Origin: Candidatus Saganbacteria bacterium
GTDB lineage: Bacteria > Margulisbacteria > WOR-1 > XYC2-FULL-46-14 > XYC2-FULL-37-10
Assembly: GCA_016223245.1 (NCBI GenBank)
Contig: JACRPL010000003.1
Location: 1-64,000 of the forward strand
Length of the DNA stretch: 64,000 nucleotides
Direction: 5' to 3'
How positions within the stretch are numbered: position 1 is the stretch's first letter; the number at the start of each line of letters is the position of its first letter. The position numbers and the translations under genes were made by a program. Positions 54,216-61,140 of the stretch are shown here, one piece after another. The notes below the pieces were generated by a model. That model searched no databases and had not been told where the DNA came from. It worked only from the letters and a program-made list of their open reading frames with translations.

Positions 54216-54647
54216 TTAGCCCTGTTTTTTTGTGAAAGAAAGGATCTCTTTTGAGAAAAATTCAAAATCGGCCAAATGGTCTTTTATATTTTGCAAAAGC
54301 AATTTATGGTCGATCTCCAAATAATCGTGTACGATCCTGTTCCTGAGCCCCGCTAATGGGGCGATCTTATTGGCAAAATCCTTGCTAATAACGCCTTTTT
54401 CGCCAAGTAATTTAATAATATCGTAGTAATCTTCCGGTTTCCCCAAACCGAGCGAAGCTATTATATGGTTTCCGACATCAAGCATCGCTTCGATCGAAAC
54501 TTCAAGGTTCCTTTCCGCGATATCGATATTATCCGAATTATTCTTAAACTCGTCAAAGACCATTTCTTTGAACCTGGCAAGCTTATTTGAGGCAGACCTT
54601 ATTTTTTGTATTCTGGTGTCTATAACATTTTCATCTAGTGGAGACAT
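54216..54647 (-). CDS. hepT: HepT-type HEPN toxin
   Basis: 143 aa, all helical. The catalytic RX4HXY motif is RNRIVHDY at 102-109 (Arg102, His107, Tyr109) after APLAGLRN, as in HepT RNases, in which the Tyr is AMPylated by MntA. It overlaps the mntA gene by 17 nt. The module lies between priA and def. DUF86 is the older name of this family. Confidence 0.85.
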   Translation of the reverse strand: MSPLDENVIDTRIQKIRSASNKLARFKEMVFDEFKNNSDNIDIAERNLEVSIEAMLDVGNHIIASLGLGKPEDYYDIIKLLGEKGVISKDFANKIAPLAGLRNRIVHDYLEIDHKLLLQNIKDHLADFEFFSKEILSFTKKQG

Positions 54648-55089
54648 AAAATCCCCCTTTCATTATGGCATTGTACTGGTATGCATGGAATTTATCCCTT
54701 AGATAAATCGTATCCAAAAAGTTCTTTTGGATAGATGCTTCAATATTGCTTTTGATCCCATTATTTGGGCAAAATAACAATTTCCCGTTCTTAATTGCCA
54801 TATAGCAGATATAAGGATTGGCTGTCTTTAGGTCAACCAGATCGAGATCATCCCGTTTTAGGACTTCAACAAATGATTTGTTAAGCGACAAAATATCTTT
54901 GCCAGTTAAATCGACTTTCGAATAGAAAGCGATATCAATATCGCTTAATCTGCTGGAGCATCCTTTAGCCGTTCCTCCAAAAAGATAAAGTAAGTCGATG
55001 CCGTGATCTTGGCAAATAGCCTGCATTTTCGGAATGATCTCTTCAAAATCGACCGGTTTGGGCTTGTTTATTAGTTTTATTTTCCTCAT
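54631..55089 (-). CDS. mntA: MntA-type nucleotidyltransferase antitoxin
   Basis: 152 aa. The MNT motif is LFGGTAKGCSSRLSDIDIAF: the usual GS is GG, the DxD is kept. The C-terminal half (ANPYICYMAIKNGKLLF) is typical of the MntA branch with HepT partners. By analogy it would transfer AMP to the HepT tyrosine. It has its own promoter. Confidence 0.8.
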   Translation of the reverse strand: MRKIKLINKPKPVDFEEIIPKMQAICQDHGIDLLYLFGGTAKGCSSRLSDIDIAFYSKVDLTGKDILSLNKSFVEVLKRDDLDLVDLKTANPYICYMAIKNGKLLFCPNNGIKSNIEASIQKNFLDTIYLRDKFHAYQYNAIMKGGFYVSTR

Positions 55090-55095
55090 GAATAA

Positions 55096-55124
55096 ATTAT
55101 AGCTTAATTGATATGCTTTGGGAA
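55096..55124 (-). promoter_or_regulatory. mntA-hepT promoter
   Basis: On the minus strand TTCCCA (55124-55119), 17 bp, TATAAT (55101-55096), then 6 nt to the ATG at 55089. It gives the toxin module a leaderless transcript independent of priA. Confidence 0.55.
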
Positions 55125-55152
55125 GGTCATTTAAAGCAGGTCATTTAAAGCA
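55125..55152. repeat. 14-bp tandem duplication at the priA / mntA junction
   Basis: GGTCATTTAAAGCA occurs twice head to tail (55125-55138, 55139-55152). The priA stop codon lies in the second copy. It marks the boundary of the inserted toxin module. Confidence 0.8.
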
Positions 55153-57184
55153 GATTCATCGGTTCGATATCAATTGTTATCCTTATTTCATATGGCGCAA
55201 TGATCTTTGAAGTGGATTCCTTGATCGCATTACGCATTACTTCTAAATTTTTCCCTTTGAGTAATATCTGCCACCTATATTCACCGCGTATTTTAGCAAT
55301 AGATGCCGCAACGGGACCGAGTATCTGATAATATCCCAATTTCCCAGATCCCGGATCCCTGCTCTGTAAAAACCTTTTAAGATCATTAGAGACTTTTATA
55401 ACTTTCTGTTCGTCATGACCATGAATTATGATGTTTATCAGTTCAGAGAAAGGTGGATAGGATAAGCCTTCTCTGTTCTTTATTTCCTCATCATAAAATC
55501 CCTTATAATCCAGTTTTGATGCGAATTTGATCGCGTAATGATCAGGATTCCAAGTCTGAATAATTACTTTTCCAGGATTGTATCGACCAGAACGCCCTGC
55601 AACCTGAACTAACTGTTCAAATGTGTGTTCGGCGGCGCGGAAGTCGGGGACATTGAGCATCGAATCGGCAGAAACGACGCCAACTAGTGTTACCTTTGGA
55701 ATATCAATTCCTTTTGTGACAAGTTGCGTTCCGATCAAGACATTGGCGCCGCCTTCACTAAAGGCTGCAAATAATTCTTCGTGGGAACCTTTCTTTGTTA
55801 CCGAATCTCTATCTATCCTAACGATCTTTGCTTTGCAAAAAACTTCGCCAACTTCCTCTTCTATCCTTTGTGTACCAATGCCTAGAAAAGCGATCGATGA
55901 ATTCTGGCATTTTGGGCAAACTAGATTGATTCCCGATGTAAAACCGCAATGGCCGCATACAAGCTGGTTTGATTTATAATGATAGATAAGAGATACAGCG
56001 CAGGTGGGACATTGGATCGTAAATCCGCACTCGCGGCACATAGCGTATGTAAAAAAGCCTCGTCTATTCAGAAATAATATTACTTTTTCACCGCGTTCCA
56101 ATGTTTCTTTTATTTCTTTCTTCAGTGTTTGGGACAGCAATCCTTTTTTCTGCTCGCGCATATCGATTATTTCGATCAAAGGGAGCGGATTGGTATTTAT
56201 TTTTTCTATTAATTCCAATAGTTTATATTGTCCTGTTTGTGCTTTGAAATATGCTTCGATAGATGGGGTGGCGGATCCTAATACCGAAACGATTCCCGCG
56301 TTTTTAGACAAAAATTCGGCTATCGTTCGTGCGTGATACCTTGGATTTTGTTCGGATTTATAAGTTGTCTCGTATTCTTCATCAAGGATCAGGACTTTTA
56401 GATTTTTTACGGGTGCAAATATGGCGACACGAGTTCCTATTACAATTTTCGATGATCCATTAATGATCTTTTCCCATTCAAAATTTCTTTCTTTATCGGT
56501 TAGCCCGCTATGGATAATAGAAACCGAGTCATAGAATCTTTCTTTGAAACTTTTGACTAGTTGCGGCATTAAGCCGATTTCTGGAACAAGAACAATTGAC
56601 CCTTGGCCATTTTTAAAAGCCTCTTCAACTACTTTTAAATAGACTTCCGTTTTTCCGGTGCCTGTTGGGCCATGGAGCAGGAAGGTTTCACCTTTTTGTT
56701 TGCATAATGATTCTTTGATTGTATTTATTGCAAGTTGTTGGGATTGGGTGAGGGGGAGGATGCCCGTATTGTTTAGAGGTAATGATATTGGGTTTTTGGC
56801 CGAATTTTCTTCACCCAATAACAATCCCGGCTTCTTAACCCTCACCTTTTTTCCGACCTCTTTTTTCTTTACAGAAGGCGGAAGGATCGCCCTTAAAGCT
56901 GTTGTAAAAAAGCAGTTATAGTATTTTGAAATGAATTTTGCGAGCTTAAGGCCATTTTCTGTGAAAACAGGATTTTCTGATACTAGGCTTGTGATTATTT
57001 TTAGGTTCGGGAAATCGCTTTTTTCGGCAAAACCTACAACATATCCTATTCTATTAGAATTCCCAAATGGGACTTGGACTTGATGTCCGAGCTTTATTGT
57101 TGAACTCAAAGTTCCCGGAATTTCGTAGTGATATATTTTATCGAGCTTTGGGAGAGTTTTTGATAGGACTATTTCGGCTAACAT
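55145..57184 (-). CDS. priA: Primosomal protein N' (replication restart helicase)
   Basis: 679-aa superfamily 2 helicase restarting collapsed forks. Seen: Walker A HGPTGTGKTEVYLKV, motif II LDEEYETTY, GSATPSIEAYFK, the zinc-binding insert CRECGFTIQCPTCAVSL ... CGHCGF ... CPKCQ, LIGTQLVTKGIDIPKVTLVGV and QVAGRSGR. Between the DNA-binding domain and the helicase lies a repeat-encoded linker (SLPLNNTGILPLTQSQ, from 56743-56790) sharing an element with pabB. Its normal neighbour fmdB is reduced to a stub just upstream. Confidence 0.95.
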   Translation of the reverse strand: MLAEIVLSKTLPKLDKIYHYEIPGTLSSTIKLGHQVQVPFGNSNRIGYVVGFAEKSDFPNLKIITSLVSENPVFTENGLKLAKFISKYYNCFFTTALRAILPPSVKKKEVGKKVRVKKPGLLLGEENSAKNPISLPLNNTGILPLTQSQQLAINTIKESLCKQKGETFLLHGPTGTGKTEVYLKVVEEAFKNGQGSIVLVPEIGLMPQLVKSFKERFYDSVSIIHSGLTDKERNFEWEKIINGSSKIVIGTRVAIFAPVKNLKVLILDEEYETTYKSEQNPRYHARTIAEFLSKNAGIVSVLGSATPSIEAYFKAQTGQYKLLELIEKINTNPLPLIEIIDMREQKKGLLSQTLKKEIKETLERGEKVILFLNRRGFFTYAMCRECGFTIQCPTCAVSLIYHYKSNQLVCGHCGFTSGINLVCPKCQNSSIAFLGIGTQRIEEEVGEVFCKAKIVRIDRDSVTKKGSHEELFAAFSEGGANVLIGTQLVTKGIDIPKVTLVGVVSADSMLNVPDFRAAEHTFEQLVQVAGRSGRYNPGKVIIQTWNPDHYAIKFASKLDYKGFYDEEIKNREGLSYPPFSELINIIIHGHDEQKVIKVSNDLKRFLQSRDPGSGKLGYYQILGPVAASIAKIRGEYRWQILLKGKNLEVMRNAIKESTSKIIAPYEIRITIDIEPMNLL
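56743..56790. repeat. Dispersed in-frame element shared with pabB (priA copy)
   Basis: TTGGGTGAGGGGGAGGATGC continuing CCGTATTGTTTAGAGGTAATG. See the pabB copy at 28768-28815; same strand relative to the gene and same reading frame. Confidence 0.75.
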
Positions 57185-57203
57185 GGGTTAAGTATACCAG
57201 ATT

Positions 57204-57257
57204 AATGAGAACAGCTAGAACGGCTGCTTTATTGCACTTATAATCGTAGAAGGGCAT
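57204..57257 (-). pseudogene. fmdB remnant (copy C)
   Basis: Starts ATG at 57257 with MPFYDYKCNK exactly like the intact fmdB, then jumps to sequence matching the last 20 bases of fmdB (GTTCTAGCTGTTCTCATT against GTTCCAGCTGTTCGCATT). It is an internally deleted copy between hicA and priA. Confidence 0.7.
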
Positions 57258-57274
57258 TTATTTGTATTGTTTGC

Positions 57275-57523
57275 TCAGGAGAACAAAGAGTCGATTAATT
57301 GTGATTTTGTCATACCCAAATAGGAAGCGATATCGTTCAAGATGTTGTTCAGCGTCCCAAGTTTTATTTCCCCATGGTCAGGAATAGTGATTTTATGTTC
57401 TTGTGCTTTTATGGTTAAAATTATTCTGATGTGGCTTCCTGTTTCTCTGCTAACTTCATAGCCATACTTTTTTAGCAATTTAATCAAGCCTCTGCCTGAA
57501 AGATTCCGTGGTAATTTAGGCAT
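57275..57523 (-). CDS. hicA: HicA mRNA interferase toxin
   Basis: 82 aa; a double-stranded RNA-binding-like fold. LIKLLKKYGYEVSRETGSHIRI carries the catalytic His in GSH, followed by ITIPDHGEIKLGTLNNILNDI. HicA cuts mRNA during stress. It overlaps hicB by 8 nt. Here the antitoxin gene comes first (hicBA order). Confidence 0.9.
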   Translation of the reverse strand: MPKLPRNLSGRGLIKLLKKYGYEVSRETGSHIRIILTIKAQEHKITIPDHGEIKLGTLNNILNDIASYLGMTKSQLIDSLFS

Positions 57524-57734
57524 ACGCCAAAGTTTCTTCTTTTACAATATGGAGCCTGACTATCGATGGAATTAAGTCTTTCTTGTCAAAATGAGCCGAT
57601 AAAGCGTCATGAATATTAGTTTTCAATTCTTCAAGCGTTTCTCCCTGTGTGAAAATGGAATGGCCGAGCGCTTTCGCGGTAAGCCCGCCTTCAGGGTCAT
57701 CCTCAATTAAAAATACAATTTCAGGAACTATCAT
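57516..57734 (-). CDS. hicB: HicB antitoxin
   Basis: 72 aa: IVFLIEDDPEGGLTAKALGHSIFTQGETLEELKTNIHDAL is the partial RNase H-like fold of HicB proteins. The C-terminal DNA-binding helix domain of longer HicB is absent, so autoregulation may need another factor. AGGAGGAAAAG lies before the ATG. Confidence 0.88.
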   Translation of the reverse strand: MIVPEIVFLIEDDPEGGLTAKALGHSIFTQGETLEELKTNIHDALSAHFDKKDLIPSIVRLHIVKEETLAYA

Positions 57735-57798
57735 GATCTTTTCCTCCTATTATCTAATTTTATATTACTCTTTTCTGAATGACTATTCAAGCAGCCTT

Positions 57799-58026
57799 TC
57801 AATGCGAACAGCTGGAACATTCGCCTGAAGAGCACGAACCGCATCCACTTCTGTTTGAAGTCGATTGAGCTCCGCCCTCACTATTACTAACAGTCGGGTA
57901 ATAGACCCTTGAAATATCTTCAGCTCCGCAAAATTCGCATTTTATGCCGGATGGCTTAGCTCCCATTCCGTGGAGGACTTCAAATTTCTTTCCGCATTTA
58001 TTGCACTTATAATCGTAAAAGGGCAT
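57799..58026 (-). CDS. FmdB-family zinc ribbon protein (intact copy B)
   Basis: 75 aa. MPFYDYKCNKCGKKFEVLHG, then IKCEFCGAEDISRVYYPT: two CxxC pairs form a zinc ribbon. The tail is Gly/Ser/Cys-rich (SGCGSCSSGECSSCSH). The role of the family is unclear (regulator or small metal-binding protein). I start it at 58026; four upstream codons are not family-like. Its first 30 bases recur at 57229-57257 and in part at 58807-58830. Confidence 0.85.
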   Translation of the reverse strand: MPFYDYKCNKCGKKFEVLHGMGAKPSGIKCEFCGAEDISRVYYPTVSNSEGGAQSTSNRSGCGSCSSGECSSCSH

Positions 58027-58042
58027 GGTTAATGGCAATCGA

Positions 58043-58372
58043 TCAAATTATTTTCATTCCTTTCTCAAGGGCTTCGCTGACAATCCCAATTTCGTTCTTT
58101 TTTTCTTTGAATTCATCGGGAGTATAGCAAATTGCGTCGATGTGCCGGTGGAAATCGATAGTTTTCAAAAAGTCCCCCATTCTGTAAATGAATTTCCTTC
58201 CTAAAAATTTATTTGATACCAGGATCATATCAATGTCGCTGTTTGGCCTTGCTTTGCCGAGCGCCCTTGAGCCAAAAAACCAAAGCTCTTGAGGATTAAA
58301 TCCCCTTTTTATTGCAGCAAGATTTTGTTCTAGGAAGCTTTTTATTTCTTGGTCTTTTATTTCGCAGCTCAT
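58043..58372 (-). CDS. MNT nucleotidyltransferase of a HEPN/MNT pair
   Basis: 109 aa with FFGSRALGKARPNSDIDMIL (GS-x10-DxD) and a C-terminal segment FHRHIDAICYTPDEF. The gene follows its HEPN partner (overlap 4 nt), the reverse of the other two pairs. It sits 17 nt from fmdB. Confidence 0.85.
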   Translation of the reverse strand: MSCEIKDQEIKSFLEQNLAAIKRGFNPQELWFFGSRALGKARPNSDIDMILVSNKFLGRKFIYRMGDFLKTIDFHRHIDAICYTPDEFKEKKNEIGIVSEALEKGMKII

Positions 58373-58752
58373 ATTTGTATTTGGCTTTTAACCCAAGAAA
58401 GAATATCTTCGGCCGTCTTAATCTTGCCTTTTGCGTCGCTTTCTGAATATTCTTCAAAAGGAGCGGAAGCTGTAACATCGGGATATCTTGAAACCATATA
58501 ATCAGAAGAAAGCTCTTTTAATAAACTGAGGATTTGGCTAGGGACATTAAGATTTCTTCCGATTTCATCAAGATAATGTGTTCTTGGCGCTGGTTTGTTG
58601 TTTAATAATATGTAGAGGGCTTTAAGGTATTTTTCAACGGCCTGCTGGCAAAGAAATGCGCAAGTGTCGTAACCGCCATCATCAATGATATTTTTTGCCA
58701 TTTCAAGATCATGATCCCCCTGTTTTGTCCATTTTATGATTTCTTTTTTCAT
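58369..58752 (-). CDS. HEPN-domain protein
   Basis: 127 aa: WTKQGDHDLEMAKNIIDDGGYDTCAFLCQQAVEKYLKALYI is the standard HEPN core, followed by RTHYLDEIGRNL and YMVSRYPDVTASAPFEEYSE. This is the HEPN branch commonly paired with a following MNT gene. It lacks the RX4HXY motif seen in HepT at 54216-54647. The ATG is preceded by an A/T-rich leader. Confidence 0.8.
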   Translation of the reverse strand: MKKEIIKWTKQGDHDLEMAKNIIDDGGYDTCAFLCQQAVEKYLKALYILLNNKPAPRTHYLDEIGRNLNVPSQILSLLKELSSDYMVSRYPDVTASAPFEEYSESDAKGKIKTAEDILSWVKSQIQI

Positions 58753-58803
58753 GATTGAAATTATAGCCCATCGATCATGGTTAAATCAAGTTAAATGTGG
58801 AAC

Positions 58804-58830
58804 TCAGCATTTATAATCGTAGAAGGGCAT
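58804..58830 (-). pseudogene. fmdB 5' stub (copy A) overlapping the end of coaBC
   Basis: ATG at 58830 gives MPFYDYKC then TGA. The same bases in the other frame encode the last residues of CoaBC (LDALLRL, stop at 58811-58813). So coaBC and fmdB once overlapped here, and fmdB was cut after codon 8. Confidence 0.65.
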
Positions 58831-60034
58831 CTAATATCCTGTTAGCAGTTTCCGACTTCCGAAGCTTTGGTAGCTTTTTTGCTTTACCGTTCTTCGAAAT
58901 AATGGTTACTTTGGCCGAATCAGAATCAAAGGTCGTTTCATCGTTCGCGACGATCATATCCAAATCTTTTTCTTTGAGTTTCTTTTTTGCGTTTGTCAGC
59001 AAGTTGTCCGTTTCAAGCGCAAATCCTACTAGTATCTTTTTTGCTCTTCCTTTTTGCTGAGAAATTGTTTTAATAATGTCGTGATTCTTTATGAGTTTTA
59101 GATTTAGAGTTTTGGATTTTAGCTTTGTTTCGGATCCGTTCTCCGTAGCAGCGCTACTGCGAAGGATGAATTTCGAGTTTCGGATTTCGGATTTATAGTC
59201 CCCAACGGCCGCTGCCATTATAATAATATCCGCTTCAGAATAGTTTCCTAGAACAGCTGTGAGCATCTCATCGGCCGATTCGACTTTTATAGGTTTGATA
59301 TCGAGCGGAGAGGGTAGCGCGACATTTGCAGAAATCAAAGTGACTTCAGCTCCCCTGTCGCGTGCGGCTTCGGCGACAGCATATCCCATTTTTCCTGACG
59401 ATCTATTTGATATAAATCTTACAGGATCGATCGCTTCCCTTGTTCCGCCGGCAGTAACTAATATTTTTTCCCTTTTTAGATCTTGTTTCACTCCAATCAA
59501 TTCGATCGCTTTTTCAATTATCTGATTCGGTTCGGACATGCGGCCTATATCATGATCGCCGCAGGCAAGTTTTCCAACTTCTGGACCCACGAAGACGAAG
59601 CCGAGTTTCTTTAATTTTACCGTGTTTTCCGAAACAACCGGGTTTCTCCACATTTCGCAGTTCATGGCAGGCGCTATAAGCTTTTTGCATTTAGCTGACA
59701 TTGTAATTGTTGATATTGGATCGTCTGCTATGCCTCTTGCTACTTTTCCTATTATATTGGCGGTTGCTGGCGCAATTATTATAAGATCGGCTTTTTGTGA
59801 AAGAGAAATATGCGGAACTGGGATATTTTTTAGTTCTTTTGAGAATAGATATGTGATAACAGGGTTTCCCGATAATGTGCGAAAGGTTAGGGGAGATACA
59901 AATTCTTGGGCTGATTTGGTCATTACAACATATACGTTTGCGCCGAGATCTTTTAAGCGAGAAACAACTTCGCAAGTCTTGTAAGCGGCTATTCCACCTG
60001 ATACACCGACAATGATTGTTTTATTCTTTAACAT
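58811..60034 (-). CDS. coaBC: Phosphopantothenoylcysteine decarboxylase / phosphopantothenate-cysteine ligase
   Basis: 407-aa bifunctional coenzyme A enzyme. The CoaC flavoprotein half (1-180) has GVSGGIAAYKTCEVVSRLKDLG, the catalytic His in PVPHISLSQKADL, APAMNCEMW and GKLACGDHDIGRM. The CoaB half has TAGGTREAIDPVRFISNRSSGKMG and DMIVAND. After VGDYKSEIRNS comes about 25 residues (LRSSAATENGSETKLKSKT) from a dispersed repeat (59085-59205), an in-frame insert. The usual cluster order rpoZ-coaBC is kept. Confidence 0.94.
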   Translation of the reverse strand: MLKNKTIIVGVSGGIAAYKTCEVVSRLKDLGANVYVVMTKSAQEFVSPLTFRTLSGNPVITYLFSKELKNIPVPHISLSQKADLIIIAPATANIIGKVARGIADDPISTITMSAKCKKLIAPAMNCEMWRNPVVSENTVKLKKLGFVFVGPEVGKLACGDHDIGRMSEPNQIIEKAIELIGVKQDLKREKILVTAGGTREAIDPVRFISNRSSGKMGYAVAEAARDRGAEVTLISANVALPSPLDIKPIKVESADEMLTAVLGNYSEADIIIMAAAVGDYKSEIRNSKFILRSSAATENGSETKLKSKTLNLKLIKNHDIIKTISQQKGRAKKILVGFALETDNLLTNAKKKLKEKDLDMIVANDETTFDSDSAKVTIISKNGKAKKLPKLRKSETANRILDALLRL

Positions 60035-60042
60035 CTTATAAA

Positions 60043-60124
60043 ACCTGCGGCTAAACGCCGCGGTTAAGGAAAAAAGAGAAATCGCGAGCCGTGCCTGCCG
60101 GCAGGCAGGGTTTACTCGCAGGTT
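60043..60124. repeat. Branched inverted repeat between rpoZ and coaBC
   Basis: Outer arms AACCTGCG (60043-60050) and CGCAGGTT (60117-60124) enclose GCGGC-TAAAC-GCCGC and the perfect palindrome TGCCTGCCGGCAGGCA (60092-60107). It contains the third copy of the CTAAA-hairpin element. It is a dispersed palindrome or an RNA structure between co-directional genes. Confidence 0.65.
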
Positions 60125-60141
60125 GGTTTGCTGACTGAAAC

Positions 60142-60450
60142 TTACGCTTTTTTCTTCTTAGTCTCTTTCTTGCTGCCCTTGGCTAGTTTTTCCAATGCAT
60201 TCGGCTCTTCGGGCTCAACCATTTTGATCTCAACCGGCTTCTTTGATTCCGCGGTCAAAAGCTTGATGCGGATCTTGTCCCTTGCAATTTCCCTGATCGC
60301 CGTAATGATCGGGTTCGTGGGGTCAAAATCATTAACATATGGGAGAGAGCCTTCGGTTATCTGCTTTGCACGGCCCGCAACGGCATTGCTCAACAAAAAC
60401 TTGTTTTTCGCATTTTTCAATAAGATATCGATCGTTTCTTTTGTGGTCAA
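60142..60450 (-). CDS. rpoZ: RNA polymerase omega subunit
   Basis: 102 aa. NKFLLSNAVAGRAKQITEGSLP is the RpoZ core (xxxVAxRARQL), followed by NPIITAIREIARDKI. The C-terminal 30 residues are Lys/Glu-rich. It binds the beta' subunit and aids assembly. The start overlaps the gmk stop by 4 nt, in the classical gmk-rpoZ order. Confidence 0.9.
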   Translation of the reverse strand: MTTKETIDILLKNAKNKFLLSNAVAGRAKQITEGSLPYVNDFDPTNPIITAIREIARDKIRIKLLTAESKKPVEIKMVEPEEPNALEKLAKGSKKETKKKKA

Positions 60451-61055
60451 TTTAATAACACCCTCTCTTTTTCGACATTAATAATAGCGCGGATCTTTTC
60501 CGCGGCAGACTCGACCTTGTCATTTACTACTATATAATCGTATTTTTCCATTACTTGAAGCTCGGCGATCGCCGCCCGCAGCCTGTAATTTACAACTTCC
60601 TCGTCCTCGGTCTTGCGGCGCCTAAGCCTGAATGCCAAAATGTCGACCGATGGCGGAATGAGAAAAATAAAAACCGCCGAACTGCTAAGCTTTCCACACG
60701 ATACGGATTCTTTAATGTTTGCCGCGCCTTGGACATCGACCTCGGTCACGACAACATGGTTTTTTTCAAGTTCGCTCTCGACAAAATCAATAGGCGTGCC
60801 GTAATAATAACCATGCACTTGCGCCCATTCAAGGAACTTATCCTTCTTTTCACGATCAAAAAAATCTTCTTCGGTAATAAAAAAATAATCTTTCCCGTGT
60901 TTTTCCATAGGACGAGGCGGCCTAGTCGTTGCGGAAATCGACATCTTAAGTTTTGCGCCGATTTCCAGCAATCTTCTTACGACAGTCGACTTTCCAACCC
61001 CTGAAGGGCCGGATATTACAACCAACAACCCGCAGCTTTTAGATTTTTTGGGCAT
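60447..61055 (-). CDS. gmk: Guanylate kinase
   Basis: 202 aa: GMP to GDP. P-loop ISGPSGVGKSTVVRRL, SATTRPPRPMEKHGKDYFFIT (GMP site), FLEWAQVHGYYYGTP and EVDVQGAANIKE. Start at 61055 (MPKKSKSCG) is chosen over longer in-frame codons, which overlap the divergent outer-membrane gene's leader and add no conserved sequence. First gene of the leftward gmk-rpoZ-coaBC-priA-def-fmt-nrdR cluster. Confidence 0.95.
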   Translation of the reverse strand: MPKKSKSCGLLVVISGPSGVGKSTVVRRLLEIGAKLKMSISATTRPPRPMEKHGKDYFFITEEDFFDREKKDKFLEWAQVHGYYYGTPIDFVESELEKNHVVVTEVDVQGAANIKESVSCGKLSSSAVFIFLIPPSVDILAFRLRRRKTEDEEVVNYRLRAAIAELQVMEKYDYIVVNDKVESAAEKIRAIINVEKERVLLN

Positions 61056-61140
61056 ATGCAAAGAGATCCAATAATAACAGAAATGATTGATTTTTGCAAG
61101 CAGTTCTGCTAATATCCGCTTAACACGGAGGTATCCCAAT

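Noticed and set aside
57204-57257. A third functional FmdB protein
   Set aside because: The frame breaks after about ten codons and only the two gene ends remain.
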